The notes beneath the pieces were generated by a model, which was not told where the DNA came from, did no database searches, and worked only from the letters and a program-made list of their open reading frames with translations. Below, one piece after another: positions 47,605 through 59,987 of a DNA stretch of 64,000 nt. The position numbers and the translations under genes were made by a program. The stretch is from Piliocolobus tephrosceles (Eukaryota > Chordata > Mammalia > Primates > Cercopithecidae), in contig NC_045443.1 of NCBI RefSeq assembly GCF_002776525.5, positions 56,893,914 to 56,957,913 of the forward strand. The letters are read 5' to 3'. Position 1 is the stretch's first letter; each line of letters starts with the position of its first letter.

Positions 47605-47740
47605 ACCCAGAGGTAAAAGATACAGGGTCAAACCTTAACTCTACCACTAGAAGCTGTGTGACTCCAGACAAGTCCTTGAACCTATGTGAGAATTTGTTTT
47701 GTTCACTGTAAAATAAGGATTTTTGAGTGATATTTAAATC
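47605..47740 (+). repeat. MIR fragment
   Basis: CCAGAGGTAAAAGATACAGGGTCAAACCTTAACTCTACCACTAGAAGCTGTGTGACTCCAGACAAGTCCTTGAACC shows the MIR core GCTCTGCCACTTACTAGCTGTGTGACC closely. Confidence 0.7.
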
Positions 47741-47838
47741 ATTTAAATAGTGATATTTATCAATGACAAATTGTTGTGAGTGGTTGAATGGGATAAACAA
47801 AAGTGTGAAGGTCTTTGTTCAATGAAAAGGATCTATGC

Positions 47839-47888
47839 AAATATATATATCCATATATATATATATATATATATATTTCCATATATAT
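47839..47888. repeat. (AT)n microsatellite
   Basis: ATATATAT units interrupted by two CC-containing breaks; ends CCATATATATGG, a perfect short palindrome. Confidence 0.9.
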
Positions 47889-47920
47889 GGAGAAAAGCAT
47901 TATTTGCATGTAGTATACTT

Positions 47921-48253
47921 AAAAATGCTATAGTTTTGGCTGGGCACAGTAGCTCACGCCTGTAATCCCAGCACTTTGGGAGGCAAAGTTGGCGGATCAC
48001 CTGAAGTCAGAGTTCGAGACCAGCCTGACTAACATGGAGAAACCCCATCTCTACTAAAATAACCCCACAAAATTAGCCCAGCATGGTGACACATGCCTGT
48101 GAAATCCCAGCTACTTGGGAGGCTGAGGCAGAAGAATCGCTTGAACCTGGGAGGTGGAGGTTGCAGTGAGCCGAGATCATGCCATTGCACTCCAGCCTGG
48201 GTGACAAGAGCAAAACTCCGTCTCAAGGGGAAAAAAAAAAATGCTATAGTTTT
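47921..48253 (+). mobile_element. Alu SINE (AluS-like) with 17-base target duplication
   Basis: Body 47938-48236 from GGCTGGGCACAGTAGCTCACGCC to AAACTCCGTCTCAAGGGG plus A-tail. AAAAATGCTATAGTTTT is exact at 47921-47937 and 48237-48253. The middle linker is altered (CTAAAATAACCCCACAAAATTAGCC). Confidence 0.97.
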
Positions 48254-48900
48254 AGTACTATGTCAGAAAACATAATGGCTCCTCAATCTTTTTGGCTTCT
48301 AAAGGAAATATGCCAAAGTAAGTATATGAGAGGGTGCTGTGCCCAGGAAGATCATATGTGATTGAAGCCTAATTTGTGACTTGTAACTCACTCATCTTCC
48401 TACTTTTGCCTTTCTCAGGGAGTTTCAAACTCCTTTCTTCCTGTATTACGTAAATATCTCAAACACCCAGTGTTCTTAATTTTTTTTACCACTTTCTGAG
48501 GGACTTCATAAGAGTTGAACTGACATTCCATATGGACTCCTCCTTTCATGCGTAGTTCTTCACCCCACTCATTTATTAAATTGACAGCTTTCCTGAGCTA
48601 GATATAGCTAGAGGCCTCCTTATCCTCTCCCTGCCAACACTAATTTTGCAAAAGAGAAGGTGTTATATGAAGGGCTGATTGCTATGAGTTGACAGACAAG
48701 ATCACTTTTAAATATTTTTGTGGAAAGAGTGTGTAATTCATTCTCGTTGATATGTGGGGGTAAAAAAAAATCCCTGAGGTTGCCAACACACCCAAAAGGG
48801 CTCTTGGGAGGTGAGCAAACACATTCAAGTGGTAACTTTGCACTCTCAATGTGCAACTCAACAAATGTGAGTTGTCTTAGTACACACTGGATCTGCTGGC

Positions 48901-50405
48901 TGTAGAGGGAATCAACAGGAAGATTTGAGTTAGGGCCATGGGATCCTTAGGGGTGTCACTTCACCAGCCCAAAACCTCTGTGCCCATGTTCAGCCTACTT
49001 GGCCCAGCAGGTTGTGCTCAGCTTGTGGGATCTGCCCAGATCCCATACCTGCCAAGGGTGAGCAAGGTGCAAAGTGGCGAGGGGTGTGTGAGTGAGCAGT
49101 GAGCATGGGGGTCCAGCCACAGCACACAGCCAGGCGTGCCGGCTGCAGCAGGTGGGCAGTTCCGGGTGCTGGCACAGGTATCGGCTTTGTGTGAGGCTGT
49201 TGGCTGGACCGGGCATACCACAAGCGGCTTCTGCTGTGGGCACTGGGGAATGCAGTGGTGCCTGGAAGCTTGTCAGTGCCAGGAGCCACAGAGCCCCAAA
49301 GAGGATGTCACAGCCCTGGCTCAGGGAGCCCAGACCTAGGGGCTTCCCAAAGGGCCACAGCTCCTCTCTGCTTCTCATCACCTGCGACATGGCGAGATGG
49401 GGATGTTTCAGCCCTGGTTGTGTTGCAACTGTTTCAGTCCCACCATTCAGCAGGTCCCAAGTTCCCATCCCACCTCCAGGAAGAATGAGGTACACGGACA
49501 ACTGGAGAGTAAGCAAGGCAGAGAGGAGCTTCACTGAGCAATATAATAGCTCTTAGGAGACCCACAGTGGACGACAGCTTTTTTCCACAGGCAGGTTGTC
49601 CTGACTAGTTGAGGAGACCCAAAGTGGGTAGCTCCTTCCTGCGGCTGGTAATCCTGACGTCTGTGTGAGTCTGGCAGAGTCTGGGGTTTTTAAGGGTTCA
49701 GAAGGAAGTGCATGCTGATTGGTCTGTAGGCAGCCATGGGTGGGCTAGGAAAAAGCTCCGTAAGTTCTCACTTTGGGCTGCAGATTCTACCCAGAACTGA
49801 CTGTCTGGCCCCAGGCCTCAGGCTGTCTCTGGATTAAAGGTGGGGTTTCGCTGAGGATCCACCCCCTTTCTGCCCAGGAATCTGGCACTCAGGTTATTTG
49901 TGCCAAGGGGCACCTGCAGCCTCACACCAAGCTGCCCTCAGCTCCCCTGCCCCAGCCTCCCTCCCAGAGCTCATTGATGCCCAAAGTTTCAGAGGGGTTC
50001 TAGGAAGGACTGTCATGTCAACACTACCCCAAGAGGTGCACACGGCCAGGTCGCAACAGCACCCAGGCTTGGCTTCAACTTTGACCTGAAATCTAGGCAG
50101 CCACCAGGAGCAGGGATAGGCCAGGGAGCAGGAGCAGGCACTTCTGAGCCTGCAGGGGCAGGGGAGCTTCCTGGGCCCCAGAGAGTGCACGGATGTCCAG
50201 GTCCGGAGCCATGACTGGGCAGCGGCAGCAGCAGCCGCACCTGCACTGGGGAGTGTGGGGCTCCAACCCGTTTAACTTGGTGGGTGGCAGGGCTGCCATC
50301 TGTTCCTGGCCCCTGCCAGCTTTGCACAGCGTGGGGCCCTGACCACACCTCCCCCACTGCAGCCCCTGTCTTCGTAGAGGCCACTCCAGGCAGTCTCTGC
50401 TGCCA
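48901..50405 (-). mobile_element. GC-rich solitary endogenous retroviral LTR (ERV1-like), antisense
   Basis: On the minus strand the order is a long GC-rich U3, a CCAAT motif (49719-49728), a TATA-like TTAAAAAC (49686-49694), a short R with CAGACTCACACAGACG and a repeated GTGGGTCTCCT-type block, then U5 with CTCTCTGCCTTGCTTACTCTCCAGTTG. The polyadenylation signal expected near 49536 has decayed (GCTCAGTGAAGC where CAATAAAGC is usual). No gag, pol or env sequence flanks it. Outer ends are approximate, since I could not identify the target duplication. Long open frames here come from GC content. Confidence 0.7.
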
Positions 50406-51854
50406 TTAGGACCAAAAATAGTAAAATTCTTTTGAGATTATAGTTGAATGGATTTGAGGACTTTGGTGATTTACATCATTGTCATTCTCTATTTTATTTG
50501 TAACTAGATATTATTCAGATGTTAAATTCAAAAAATATATAAAAAGAACACATTAAAAGAGTAGTTTCATTGGGTCTATAGCTATATTTTTTAAAATCTC
50601 ACCCATTGCTATAAATTCATGCATTTATGCATTACTCTCTAGTTTCTTAACATTCAGCTTGACATTTCCTTTTCTATGACACCAATAAAGCCCAATGCAT
50701 TTTCTGTATAACTAAATCATCTTGAAAAGAGTTTAAAACATGATACAAAAATGAAATTGAAATTGTCTTTTATAACTTATGAATAAATTTTGAACAATCC
50801 CTTTGTGCTTTGTGATTTAGGTGGTGAACGGCTAAGGTATAAATAGTACACCACTACTGGGTTTCTAAAAAGTCACTTTGATTTGAGATATATTTAACTT
50901 GTACCTCGAAGACACAGTTTTTATATTGGAAGAAAATGTTTTTTGCTCCTAGGAAACTTCAGTATTATTCTCATCACAAGCTTAACATGCTATATCTTTC
51001 CCAAAGTTGGTGTATTTCATTGAATCATTTTAATGTGCTCTGGCTGAAGAATATCAATATCACTCTTCAGATGAAAGGTGGTTCCAGTAATGCCTGATGT
51101 CTCAGCATCATTTGTAATACAAATGATGGGGAGCCTGTGGCTTAATGGCCACTAATTTATTTTAAATTTATGATGCATTGCAGCCATTAGTGGTAAGCTG
51201 CTTTACATCAGTTCATGGCGAATAAGAGTTCTGTTTGTGGTAGGTTTTATTTCTTGATGTCAGATGAGAAAATATGACTATTTCAAAAGGAAAACAAAGC
51301 CCATCCTAAAGTGGAATCAGGTCAGAAGTCTACCAGTTCTATCTAACAATAGATCATACACTTCACTGTGACTTATCATAGGTAACTGTGGGGTTATTTT
51401 TAAGTGAAAAACTGTAGCCCTACTGCTTTTGCATTATATTAAAACATAAATTTAATATGCAATTTCTACTGGGGTTTTTTGAACACTTTATTAATATATA
51501 TTTATCATGAAATTTTGCAGAGTAAGTAATATATTATAAATTTTATGTTATGAAGATTGCCATGTATTTAAAAACACGCCAACATTAGAATAAAATTAAC
51601 CTTTCAAATGGCCCCTATCAGATATAAATTCTCTATGACTTTGGTATGATGAGAAAAAGGGAGAAGCAGAATGCATCATTCACCCTTTAAAGAGATCACC
51701 ATCTACTTGAGGTAACAAGATTTTGGTAGAAACATTATTTTAATGCATGGTTTTAATAAGAACTCAGGGATATAGCTGGTGAGAGACACCATAAAACTGT
51801 GAGAGATTTATTCTCATATCTGAGAGTAGAGGTATCAAGGTATCAGTGGTTGGA

Positions 51855-51980
51855 AATATGAGAGCAAGCCCCCAGGGACAGAACCGTCATGGACATGGCT
51901 GAGTTTGAGCTGGATCTTAAAGGAAGAGCAAAATATTGGCAGAAACAACATGCACATAAAGCACAGTGGAGGCAAAATAA
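51855..51980 (+). repeat. Possible old L2/L3-type repeat
   Basis: GCTGAGTTTGAGCTGGATCTTAAAGGAAGAGC and GGCAGAAACAACATGCACATAAAGCACAGTGG resemble the old repeat suspected at 28735-29120 (GAGCTG.A..TTGAAGGA). Weak. Confidence 0.35.
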
Positions 51981-54039
51981 GAATTGCTAGAGAGTGGGTG
52001 TTAAACCAAATGATTTATCTGGGAGAAGAGATTTCATAAATATTAAATAATAGATAATAGGGAGGACTTAAGTGGAATGCACACCAAAAACAAACAAAAA
52101 CAAGGTTTTTCTAAAACTAATTTTAAATACCATATCCAAATTACTAACTCCAGCAGCCACTAAGGTCCATTGTAGGGTGAGTTCTTGTTGTGAACTCATT
52201 TTCACTTTGGTCAGGCATCACTCCAAGGTTGGATTGGTTCAGGATGCTACACTTGGTGACTTTCTCCACTATCAACTGCTACAGATGCTGTATTTCCCAC
52301 CACTGCAGTTAAATCATTCCTTCTAAACAACAGACTGGGCAGATGTCAGTTTAGGACCCTATCAAAATAACTTGACCACAGATGACCAGCCTCATTAGAG
52401 CTCAACTGCCTAATTCTGCCTAGAAATTAAGACCTCTTCTTAATTATTTAGTTCTTCATCTCTTTCTAGCCTTTGTTACTAAGCAAGTCCTGATCATCTG
52501 TCCTCCTCATGCGTAACTTCCTCCACATGCTGACCAATGATTCTCTCATGATTTCTAGTCTTGCATTAGCATGCCTTCCAAACCCTCCCACTGAGCCCTC
52601 TGGAACTGCTTTTCCAAGATATTTCTGGTCATCTGTTCTCAGCCCCTTTCACTGAACAATTCCTCTGTCTGCTTGTCCTAAGCAAGTCCTGAGGTCTTCT
52701 CTGACTCTACTTCCAGTATGCGTATTGGAGATTGCATATTGTTCCACAGCTTTTCAACAGTGAGTCACAGACACCGGCTCTCAAGACTCAGATAGCATCT
52801 GTGCTTCTGCTGTGAGGCACAATTGCAGATGGGGAAGGGATCTGCAAATGAGGCACAAAGGACATTTAGGGTCAGCATCAAACGGGACGTACAACTCAAC
52901 TAATCCTCTCCATAAGGTTATCTTCTTTGAAGGAATTTTGGCACACACCTAAAAGCCTAGATAATAATAATAAAGAGGCTACTCATTGTCCTGTGAAATC
53001 ATTGATGAATTAAAATTGAAGATTTATATTGTTGAGAAAGAGGAATTTCAGACCAGTTTATTAGAATTCTAAGAAGTGATTTTTGCTTAGTAATGGACCT
53101 TTTAAAATAATCCAATCTCTAAAACCTCTTTCCTCTTGAAACATCATTAAATAATTTTACTTTAAACTGTGTCCTCTTAGGCATTTGATTGCTAACACAA
53201 TGTTTATACTCCTTAACTCCTTTGGCTGGAATAAAAAGGGAGCTGACTTTGTGAGTAACTAGGTAAATTGATAGGACTTTTTGTAGATTTTCTAATGTTT
53301 AATACCATTGCTTTTATTTGAAAAGACTGGACTTTTGGGGGGATGACTGGGACTCGCTATCTTTAGATTGTCCTGACTCTAGCCTATCCCTGTTACAAAA
53401 TTTTCCCTAGCTCTGAACCAGTGTTCCTGGCCTTAGAAGCACAGTTACATTAACTGATACTTGGGGTATGGTCCTGTTTTTATCCTGTCAACTCTTATAC
53501 CAACCCAACAAATGGATTAGTTCCTTACTTCTCCAATGGTTTAGCATGTCAGCTTGTGCCTGTAGGTCACCGGTCTAAACTAGAGTACACCACACAAAGA
53601 GCTTGTGGATTGCAGAGACTGATAACTGTTTTGCCTCTACGGTATGAGATAATGATCCATTCTCCTATTTTATTTCATTATTTGGTTGTTTATAAGATTT
53701 ATATTAAATTATATCCTTAATGGTCTCCAGACTATGCATCCTCATGGTGCTTTATCACAGAGATATTGTACTTATAAAAAATGTGTTCACATCAACTCCA
53801 CGGCAGATGTCTGATCTAAACTATTTTGCCCAGCACGTCTGTCACATTGGATTTGGGTGGTTTTGGTTTTGATTTGGAGAATTGCTTTAGCAGTCTATGT
53901 CACACCATAACAAGAATGAAGGCTTTCTGCCAAGGAATAATTTTATCCATAAAATATGCAACTATACTATAAGATTTCCAAGATAGAATACCTCCTAACA
54001 AAAACGTAATTTTTCGAAGCATATGTGTGAATGATTGTG

Positions 54040-54540
54040 AAATGCAAGTACAAATCTGAACTTGTTTCCATATCAAACTGAGGGCTGGGCTGCTATTTCT
54101 CATGGACCAATAGCAAGATGCAGATGAACTGGGGAGGAAAAAAGTTTTTATTTTCTGCAGCCAGTTACAGGACAAGGCCTGGAAATTATCACCAGACCAA
54201 GTCAAAATTACAAAGTTTTCCAGAGCTTATATACCTTGCAAGGTATACGTCTATGTGTAAGTGTGCATTTATTATTTGCCCCTGTGGCTTATTAAAAGTA
54301 GAGTGACCTACATGTTTCTCACAGTTACCCTGCTGGATTTTTTAAAAATCTTACTTACCAGCTCCAAATTCTGACATAGACCAAGCCTCTGTCCTTGTTT
54401 CCAAAATATAAACCGTGTTTTCCCATTCATCCTACCCTTTGCTGGCATTTCAACATTTTGCTTATCACTAACTTTGACTCTTGATCTTAAGGAGAGTGTT
54501 GTTGGCCAGGAATAGTATTGACCCACAGATGAGCTTTGCC
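54040..54540 (-). mobile_element. Degenerate antisense LTR (ERVL-like)
   Basis: On the minus strand, GAAAATAAAAACTTTTTTCCTCC followed by CCAGTTCATCTGCATC (54118-54160) looks like a retroviral polyadenylation signal and U5 start. The upstream U3 runs toward 54540. No internal genes. Family and limits uncertain. Confidence 0.4.
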
Positions 54541-55249
54541 TCAGAGAAAGAAAATGCTAATGACTGCTCATAGGTGAAAGACTATGAGCGCAGAGCTTAG
54601 CTCTCAGGAAATTTAACACTTAGGTACAAAGGAATCTCTTAAGGATACTGACAGTTATTAAGAGCAGATTTTTGTTTCCTATCCTCAAAGATTCTTAATG
54701 CAGGAGGTACCAAAGTCCCCTTCATACCTTGGAGCACTTTGAGAAACCTTACCCAGTGTGTTTGTAAATGTGGTACCAGGAGGAACAAACTTTTCACAGC
54801 TGTACTGGACAGATGCCAGAACTTTCCCCTTCTTTGCTCTTAGTTCTGGTTAGTCTTAGGAATAATGGGCTTCCTAGGGTTTCTTGTAGATGCTTATTAA
54901 ACATAGGGCAAAAAATCCAGAGATACAGTGAAGGGTTCTGCTTCTTTCGTTCAGAAGGAAATGAAAAGAAAGTTATCATAGGGATAGCATGCTAATACAG
55001 TCACCATTTTCAGTTACCACCATCCTTTTCATTCAGTTTTAGAGTTCTTTTAAGAAGCAAGAAAACATCGATTTGAATCTGAAGAAAATTCATGGGCATC
55101 TCTGAAGCCAGCCAGTAGCTAAAAGCAATAACTTTATGCTATCGGTTAGTTGATTTACAGCTTATTTTAGGACAGAGAGGAAAGGAATGTGTCTTCAGTG
55201 CTCACTTTGTTGCCTGCCAGTCCTCCTGTTGTGGTAGAAGTCATCTTAG

Positions 55250-55795
55250 TTACTGGTGGTGAATCCATCTGGGTCTGCAGCAACCTCAGTTCTTGTCTCC
55301 CCAGAAGAAATAATTTGACTGAGGGACATAAAGCAGAAAAAGAGAATGAGGCAAGTTTCAGAGCAGGAGCAGATGTTTATTAAAAAGTTTTAGAGCAGGA
55401 AAGAAAGGAAAGAACACTTAAAAGAGATCCTAGTGGGTAACTTGGGGTGTTTAACTGTGATTCTAGGACTTTATAGGCTGGCATCTTGCAGCCCTTTCCC
55501 ATGATTCTTCCCTTCGGGTGGGTTGCTCACATGCATAGTGCCCTCCTTACCCTTGGGAAGTGAGCACGAGCAGTGTGTTTAGGAAATTGTACACATGCCC
55601 ATCTGAGGCTTTCTTCCTTTTTCTGGTGGAATGCCCCTGGAAAGTCATATTCCAACATTTTATCTGTTAAAGCTCATGCCCAGGAAGTTGCTTCTCCCTG
55701 GCACTTGCATTCCATTAACACTTTAATGTTAACAGCTCTGGATCATCAGGAGATTGTCTCTACCTGGTGGCCTAGGTGGGGCTGCTGAAGTATCA
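55250..55795 (-). mobile_element. Solitary antisense LTR (ERV1-like)
   Basis: On the minus strand a U3 (55790 to about 55470) precedes TTAATAAACATCTGCTCC (near 55375), a polyadenylation signal. It is followed by a U5 with TTATGTCCCTCAGTCAAATTATTTC and GACAAGAACTGAGGTTGCTGCAGACCCAG. This is the usual layout of ERV1 LTRs. No viral coding sequence flanks it. Confidence 0.55.
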
Positions 55796-57204
55796 TTTTT
55801 AAAGAGGCAGTGTGATAATTGTCAAACCACCACCTAATATTCCTAGTGGATGTGGGAGGAAGGCCCGCTCTTGCCCTCCTCATGCCTAATAACCTGTAAC
55901 ACTTCACAGTGTCCCTAAATGTCAACCTAGGAGGAAAGTGAGAAATCACAATGGCGGTGGGAAACTTGAGTGTTCTGCAGTTTAAAGAGAAATTAAAGGC
56001 AAGGAAAAATATCCTAATGAAAGTTGATGAAAATGTATAGAGAGGTTTGAAACAATCAAGCATCTGTAGTTAATGATCCTGATCTAAAAGATAAACCCAA
56101 AGAAGAGAAACACTTTTAGCAAAATGAGTATCTCTAGAGATCTCTTAGGCTCAGCTGAAAGTAAAGATGGGGAATTAATGATATTCTTGGGCTACATCTT
56201 TATCAATCAATATCTTTTGAAGATTCTCTTCCCTTCAGCATGTTTTTCCTCTCTGTATAAATCCATGCACAGTTAATTTTCTTCATAATTTTACATTTTA
56301 GTTTTGTTTTGTTACTAGAGCTATATTATTGGAAGTTTAAGAAAGGATCTTCCCACCCACAAGAAATTGCATGTGTCTGTAAATTGTCAAAAAAAGTAGA
56401 TGATTCAGTGCACAGAAATTATTCTGACAAAGAAGAAACCACTCTTTCAGAACTTAATATGTATAATGCTAGGCTGCAGAAGAAGCAATGCTTGAGGTAC
56501 CAGAGGGAAAATGCATATGAATACCAGTTACTCAAGGGACTCATCATGCTGTTTCAGTGATAATTAGCCATACTGTAAAAAGAGAAATTGAGGGTGCTTT
56601 CATTAAAGAAAGAGGCTAAAATAATTACTGAGGAGTCAGAACAAAAGGCAAACTTTGTAAATTATTTACCTATAAATCAAAACATCATTTTGCTACATTA
56701 ATATCTTTGGACTTAAGAAAATACTTGTAAAAGTTGTATTTACAAAAAATCATTTAAATGCCTTTGCATTTAAAATTCATTCGGATAATTTGCCATCTCT
56801 AAATTAGAGAAAAGGATACAACATCATAATCTTACATGACATGCTTTGCATTTTTAGCATTTATATAAATCCTTTAAAATATAAACTCCTTAAAGGCAGG
56901 CATCATAACTATCTTGTTCATCATAATCCCTACACATAGCCTGAAAGATGTTCAGTAAATATGTGGTGAGTAAAGGAATGAACAAATGTTTTCACTTGTA
57001 TTGTTGTAAAAATTGCCTACATCAATTTTCAAGTAAATTAAGACTTTAGCAAATTTTTATTAAACAAATTAAATATATTTAGAAGCTACTACATCCAAAT
57101 ATTACATTTAAATGTGTACAATTGTTACAGAAATTTTCTCATTACATACCAATTTCTAATTTTGAAAATGAGGAATTTTTATGCTGAACTTACAATCATC
57201 TTAA

Positions 57205-57380
57205 GGACATCAGATTTGCAATTAAAAAGACTTAGATTCAAAGCCTGGCTCTGTAATTTGTTCAGTCACAATAACTTAACTTTTCCAAGCTTCCATTTCC
57301 AAATCTGTAGAATATGAGTTCAACTATTTAACTTACAGTCTTACTGAGAGAAAACGAAATAATGAATGAAAGTCACTTAG
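57205..57380 (+). repeat. MIR SINE
   Basis: AGACTTAGATTCAAAGCCTGGCTCTG, GTCACAATAACTTAACTTTTCC, TTCCATTTCCAAATCTGTAGAATATGAG: MIR order (CTGGGTTCAAATCCTGGCTCTG...AAGTTACTTAACCTCTC...TTCCTCATCTGTAAAATGGG). Confidence 0.7.
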
Positions 57381-57489
57381 TGGAGTACTTGTGATTCACT
57401 AACAATCACTGTTAAAAGTTCTTATTAGAATATTTTCCATATGAGAAACAGAAAAAAAATTCAGTTTAAACAAAATGCACATATATTGT

Positions 57490-58025
57490 CTTGTGTAAGA
57501 TTATTGATTGGAACTGGAGGCAGGGAAATTCTGAGCAGAAGAGTGCGGGTCCCCTGGCGAGTGCCCCACCCTCAAGCCTGGAACAGCAACCCCAAGTGAG
57601 AACATGCATTCCTTTTTTCCCACTGAATGTTGCCTTTTCCAAAATCACCCATAACCCCCACCCCCACCGGCACCCCTATCCTGTATGCATAAAAACCCTA
57701 GGCTCCACTGGCAGAGAAGAGGAGAAGCAACTGGACATCGGAGACTATGGTTGGACGTCAGAGAGAAGCAGTTTTACTTCAGAGTGACGGCTTGACAGTG
57801 TTGCTTCAGAGAGGAGTCCAGAGGGGAAGGCTGGATTCTGGGGGAAGCTTATCTTCCAGCTCCATTCCCTTTGAAGCTCCCCTTCCAGCTGAAAGCCACT
57901 TTCATCGGCAATAAAATCCTCCATATTCACCAACCCTCAATTCATTTGTGCAACATGATTTTTCCTGGATGCTAAACAAGAGCTTGGGTGCAGATGCTAA
58001 AGGCTATCACACTGACCCTCTGATA
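57490..58025 (+). mobile_element. Solitary endogenous retroviral LTR (ERV1-like), sense orientation
   Basis: A C-rich U3 (57540-57680) leads to a TATA-like ATAAAAA (57689-57695). R then contains repeated GGACATCGGAGA/GGACGTCAGAGA blocks, and an intact AATAAA stands at 57910-57915. U5 follows (CACCAACCCTCAATTCATTTGTGC...CTGGATGCTAAACAAGAGCTTGGGTG). No viral genes flank it. Outer ends approximate. Confidence 0.65.
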
Positions 58026-58551
58026 GTGATGTCTATCAATGAAATCAGCAATACAAGAGCCAAAGCAAATTTTATTTTGGGACATGAATTAAACAATGTA
58101 TATGACTCAGTTTATTTTGAGGCATCAGTGACATGAGCACCTGAAAATGCTAGTAAGGTCTTGTTTGTCTTGTCATAAAATCAGAAAAGAGTTTTAATGC
58201 ACAATTTTTTATTTGGTACCCATCTGGTAGTTAAAGTCCAAAGAAAACTTAGAAAGTGAGATGAGAAGATGGCTTCACATTTAATGTTAAGCTGAGCAAA
58301 AGTAGACGCTGAGTTAATGTTAACTCCCTCAAGAACATCTTTAATAGTACCCCAGTTTGGTTCAAGCCATGTTAACATTCCAAATAGGCTGTCTTCTCAT
58401 GCATCTGAACCTAGCAGAAAATTATGTTATCTTTTCCTTCAAAGAATATTGACAAAGTAACAGCAAAATAATTAAGAAATTTATGGATGAGGATGTCCTT
58501 GCAATATGATCCCTACGCCCTCAAAGTCAGAAAGGCAATATTTAGTGTGTT

Positions 58552-58875
58552 TTGTTGTTGTTGTTGTTTGTGTGTATGTGTTTGTTTTTGCATTTGTGAT
58601 AGGATCTCCCTCTGTCACTCAGGCTGTAGTGCAATGATGATCATAGCTTGCTGCATAGCTCAAACTCTTGGGCTCAGGCAATCCTCCTGCCTCAGCCTAA
58701 CAGGTAGCTGGAACTACAGGTGTGCACCCCTGTGCCTGGCTAATTGTTTAATTTTAGTAGTGACAGTGTCTCACCGTATTGCCTAGGCTAGTCTCTAAAT
58801 CCTGGGGTAAAGAGAGCCTCCTGCCTCAGGCTCCCAAAGAGCTGGAATTACAAGTGTGAGCCAGTGCACCTGGCC
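58552..58875 (-). mobile_element. Old Alu (AluJ-like) with target duplication
   Basis: The tail has become (TTG)n and TGTGTATGTG. The body runs from GTGATAGGATCTCCCTCTGTCACTCAGG to GTGTGAGCCAGTGCACCTGGCC. TAGTGTGTT flanks at 58543-58551 and 58876-58884. Confidence 0.93.
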
Positions 58876-59365
58876 TAGTGTGTTCTAGAACAAATGACAT
58901 TTTATTATCAAGAACTGCACATGCATACATATGTGTGTATACATCTAATGATATAGTAATATGAAAGAAAGGCATTAAAATTAAGTTACTATTTAAGCAG
59001 AAATTTTTACAATTACTGGACTATTATAATAAAGTTATTGTGTTCTACATTTCAATAAATAAATCATTAAATAACTCTAAACAACAGTGAAATTGTTATT
59101 TAATATGAAATTCAAAATATGTTGTACAGAAAGTAGTATAATGTATTAAGTGTTTCAAATTAAAAAATTATAAACGATTTTTCTAATTAATTGTTTTTAA
59201 CTCTTTTCTAATAAATGAACATCTGATTGTATCATTCTGCTTCCTGATCCCAACCATATATCTAGAACTTGTGATCTTAACTTCTTCTTTCAGACCAAAT
59301 GGAGGGAAATAATCTAGGAAGAGGAGCACACAGGAGACACCATAAGTAAAAGGGCGCAAAGTGTT

Positions 59366-59671
59366 GGCCGGGCGCGGTGGCTCAAGCCTGTAATCCCAGC
59401 ACTTTGGGAGGCCGAGACGGACGGATCACAAGGTCAGGAGATCGAGACCATCCTGTCTAACACGGTGAAACCCCGTCTCTACTAAAAAATACAAAAAACT
59501 AGCCAGGCGAGGTGGCGGGCACTTGTAGTCCCAGCTACTCGGGAGGCTGAGGCAGGAGAATGGCGTGAACCCGGGAGGCGGAGCTTGCAGTGAGCTGAGA
59601 TCTGGCCACTGCACTCCAGCCTGGGCGACAGAGCAAGACTCCGTCTCAAAAAAAAAAAAAAAAAAAAAAAA
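59366..59671 (+). mobile_element. Young AluY-type SINE, Old World monkey variant
   Basis: GGCCGGGCGCGGTGGCTCAAGCC to GACTCCGTCTC plus about 24 A. It carries GAGATCTGGCCACTGC, one C-to-T step from the cercopithecoid GATCCGGCC. Imperfect target duplications AAAGGGCGCAAAGTGT (59348-59364) and GGTGCAAAGTGT (59672-59683). Confidence 0.96.
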
Positions 59672-59987
59672 GGTGCAAAGTGTCTAGCTCACACTATTTA
59701 AAGCAGACAATACTGTCAAACAGGTTGAATCAATTTGCAGACCCTAACCAACTATTTGAGCAGTTCTCTCTCTCTAGGCCTAGACTAGGTAATGGGTAGG
59801 GTAGGGTTGTATAACCGGAAGCTGTGTAAACAGAGGCAACCTTGGTGTAAGAAGAAAAAGTGAATCTTATTTGTTTAATAATTGCAAAACTCTTTCCCAT
59901 ATATTACTTCGCTTGATCCTACAACACGGATCCTACAACAATTTGTGAAGTAGTCTAGATACCATTAATCGTAAAAACAGAATCATA

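Noticed and set aside
48990..50384. Several overlapping open frames of 60-179 codons on both strands
   Set aside because: They fall in the GC-rich LTR, where stop codons are rare by composition, and none looks like a known protein.
51060..51245. Low-repeat stretch that might be a conserved regulatory element
   Set aside because: Nothing in the sequence itself supports conservation or binding sites; it would need cross-species alignment.
53530..53605. Possible tRNA-like stretch around GTAGGTCACCGGTCTAAACT
   Set aside because: The B-box (GGTTCGANTCC) is not matched and no cloverleaf can be drawn by eye.
48901..58025. A single provirus with LTRs at 48901-50405 and 57490-58025
   Set aside because: The two LTRs differ in sequence and orientation, and no gag, pol or env coding lies between them, so they are separate solitary LTRs.
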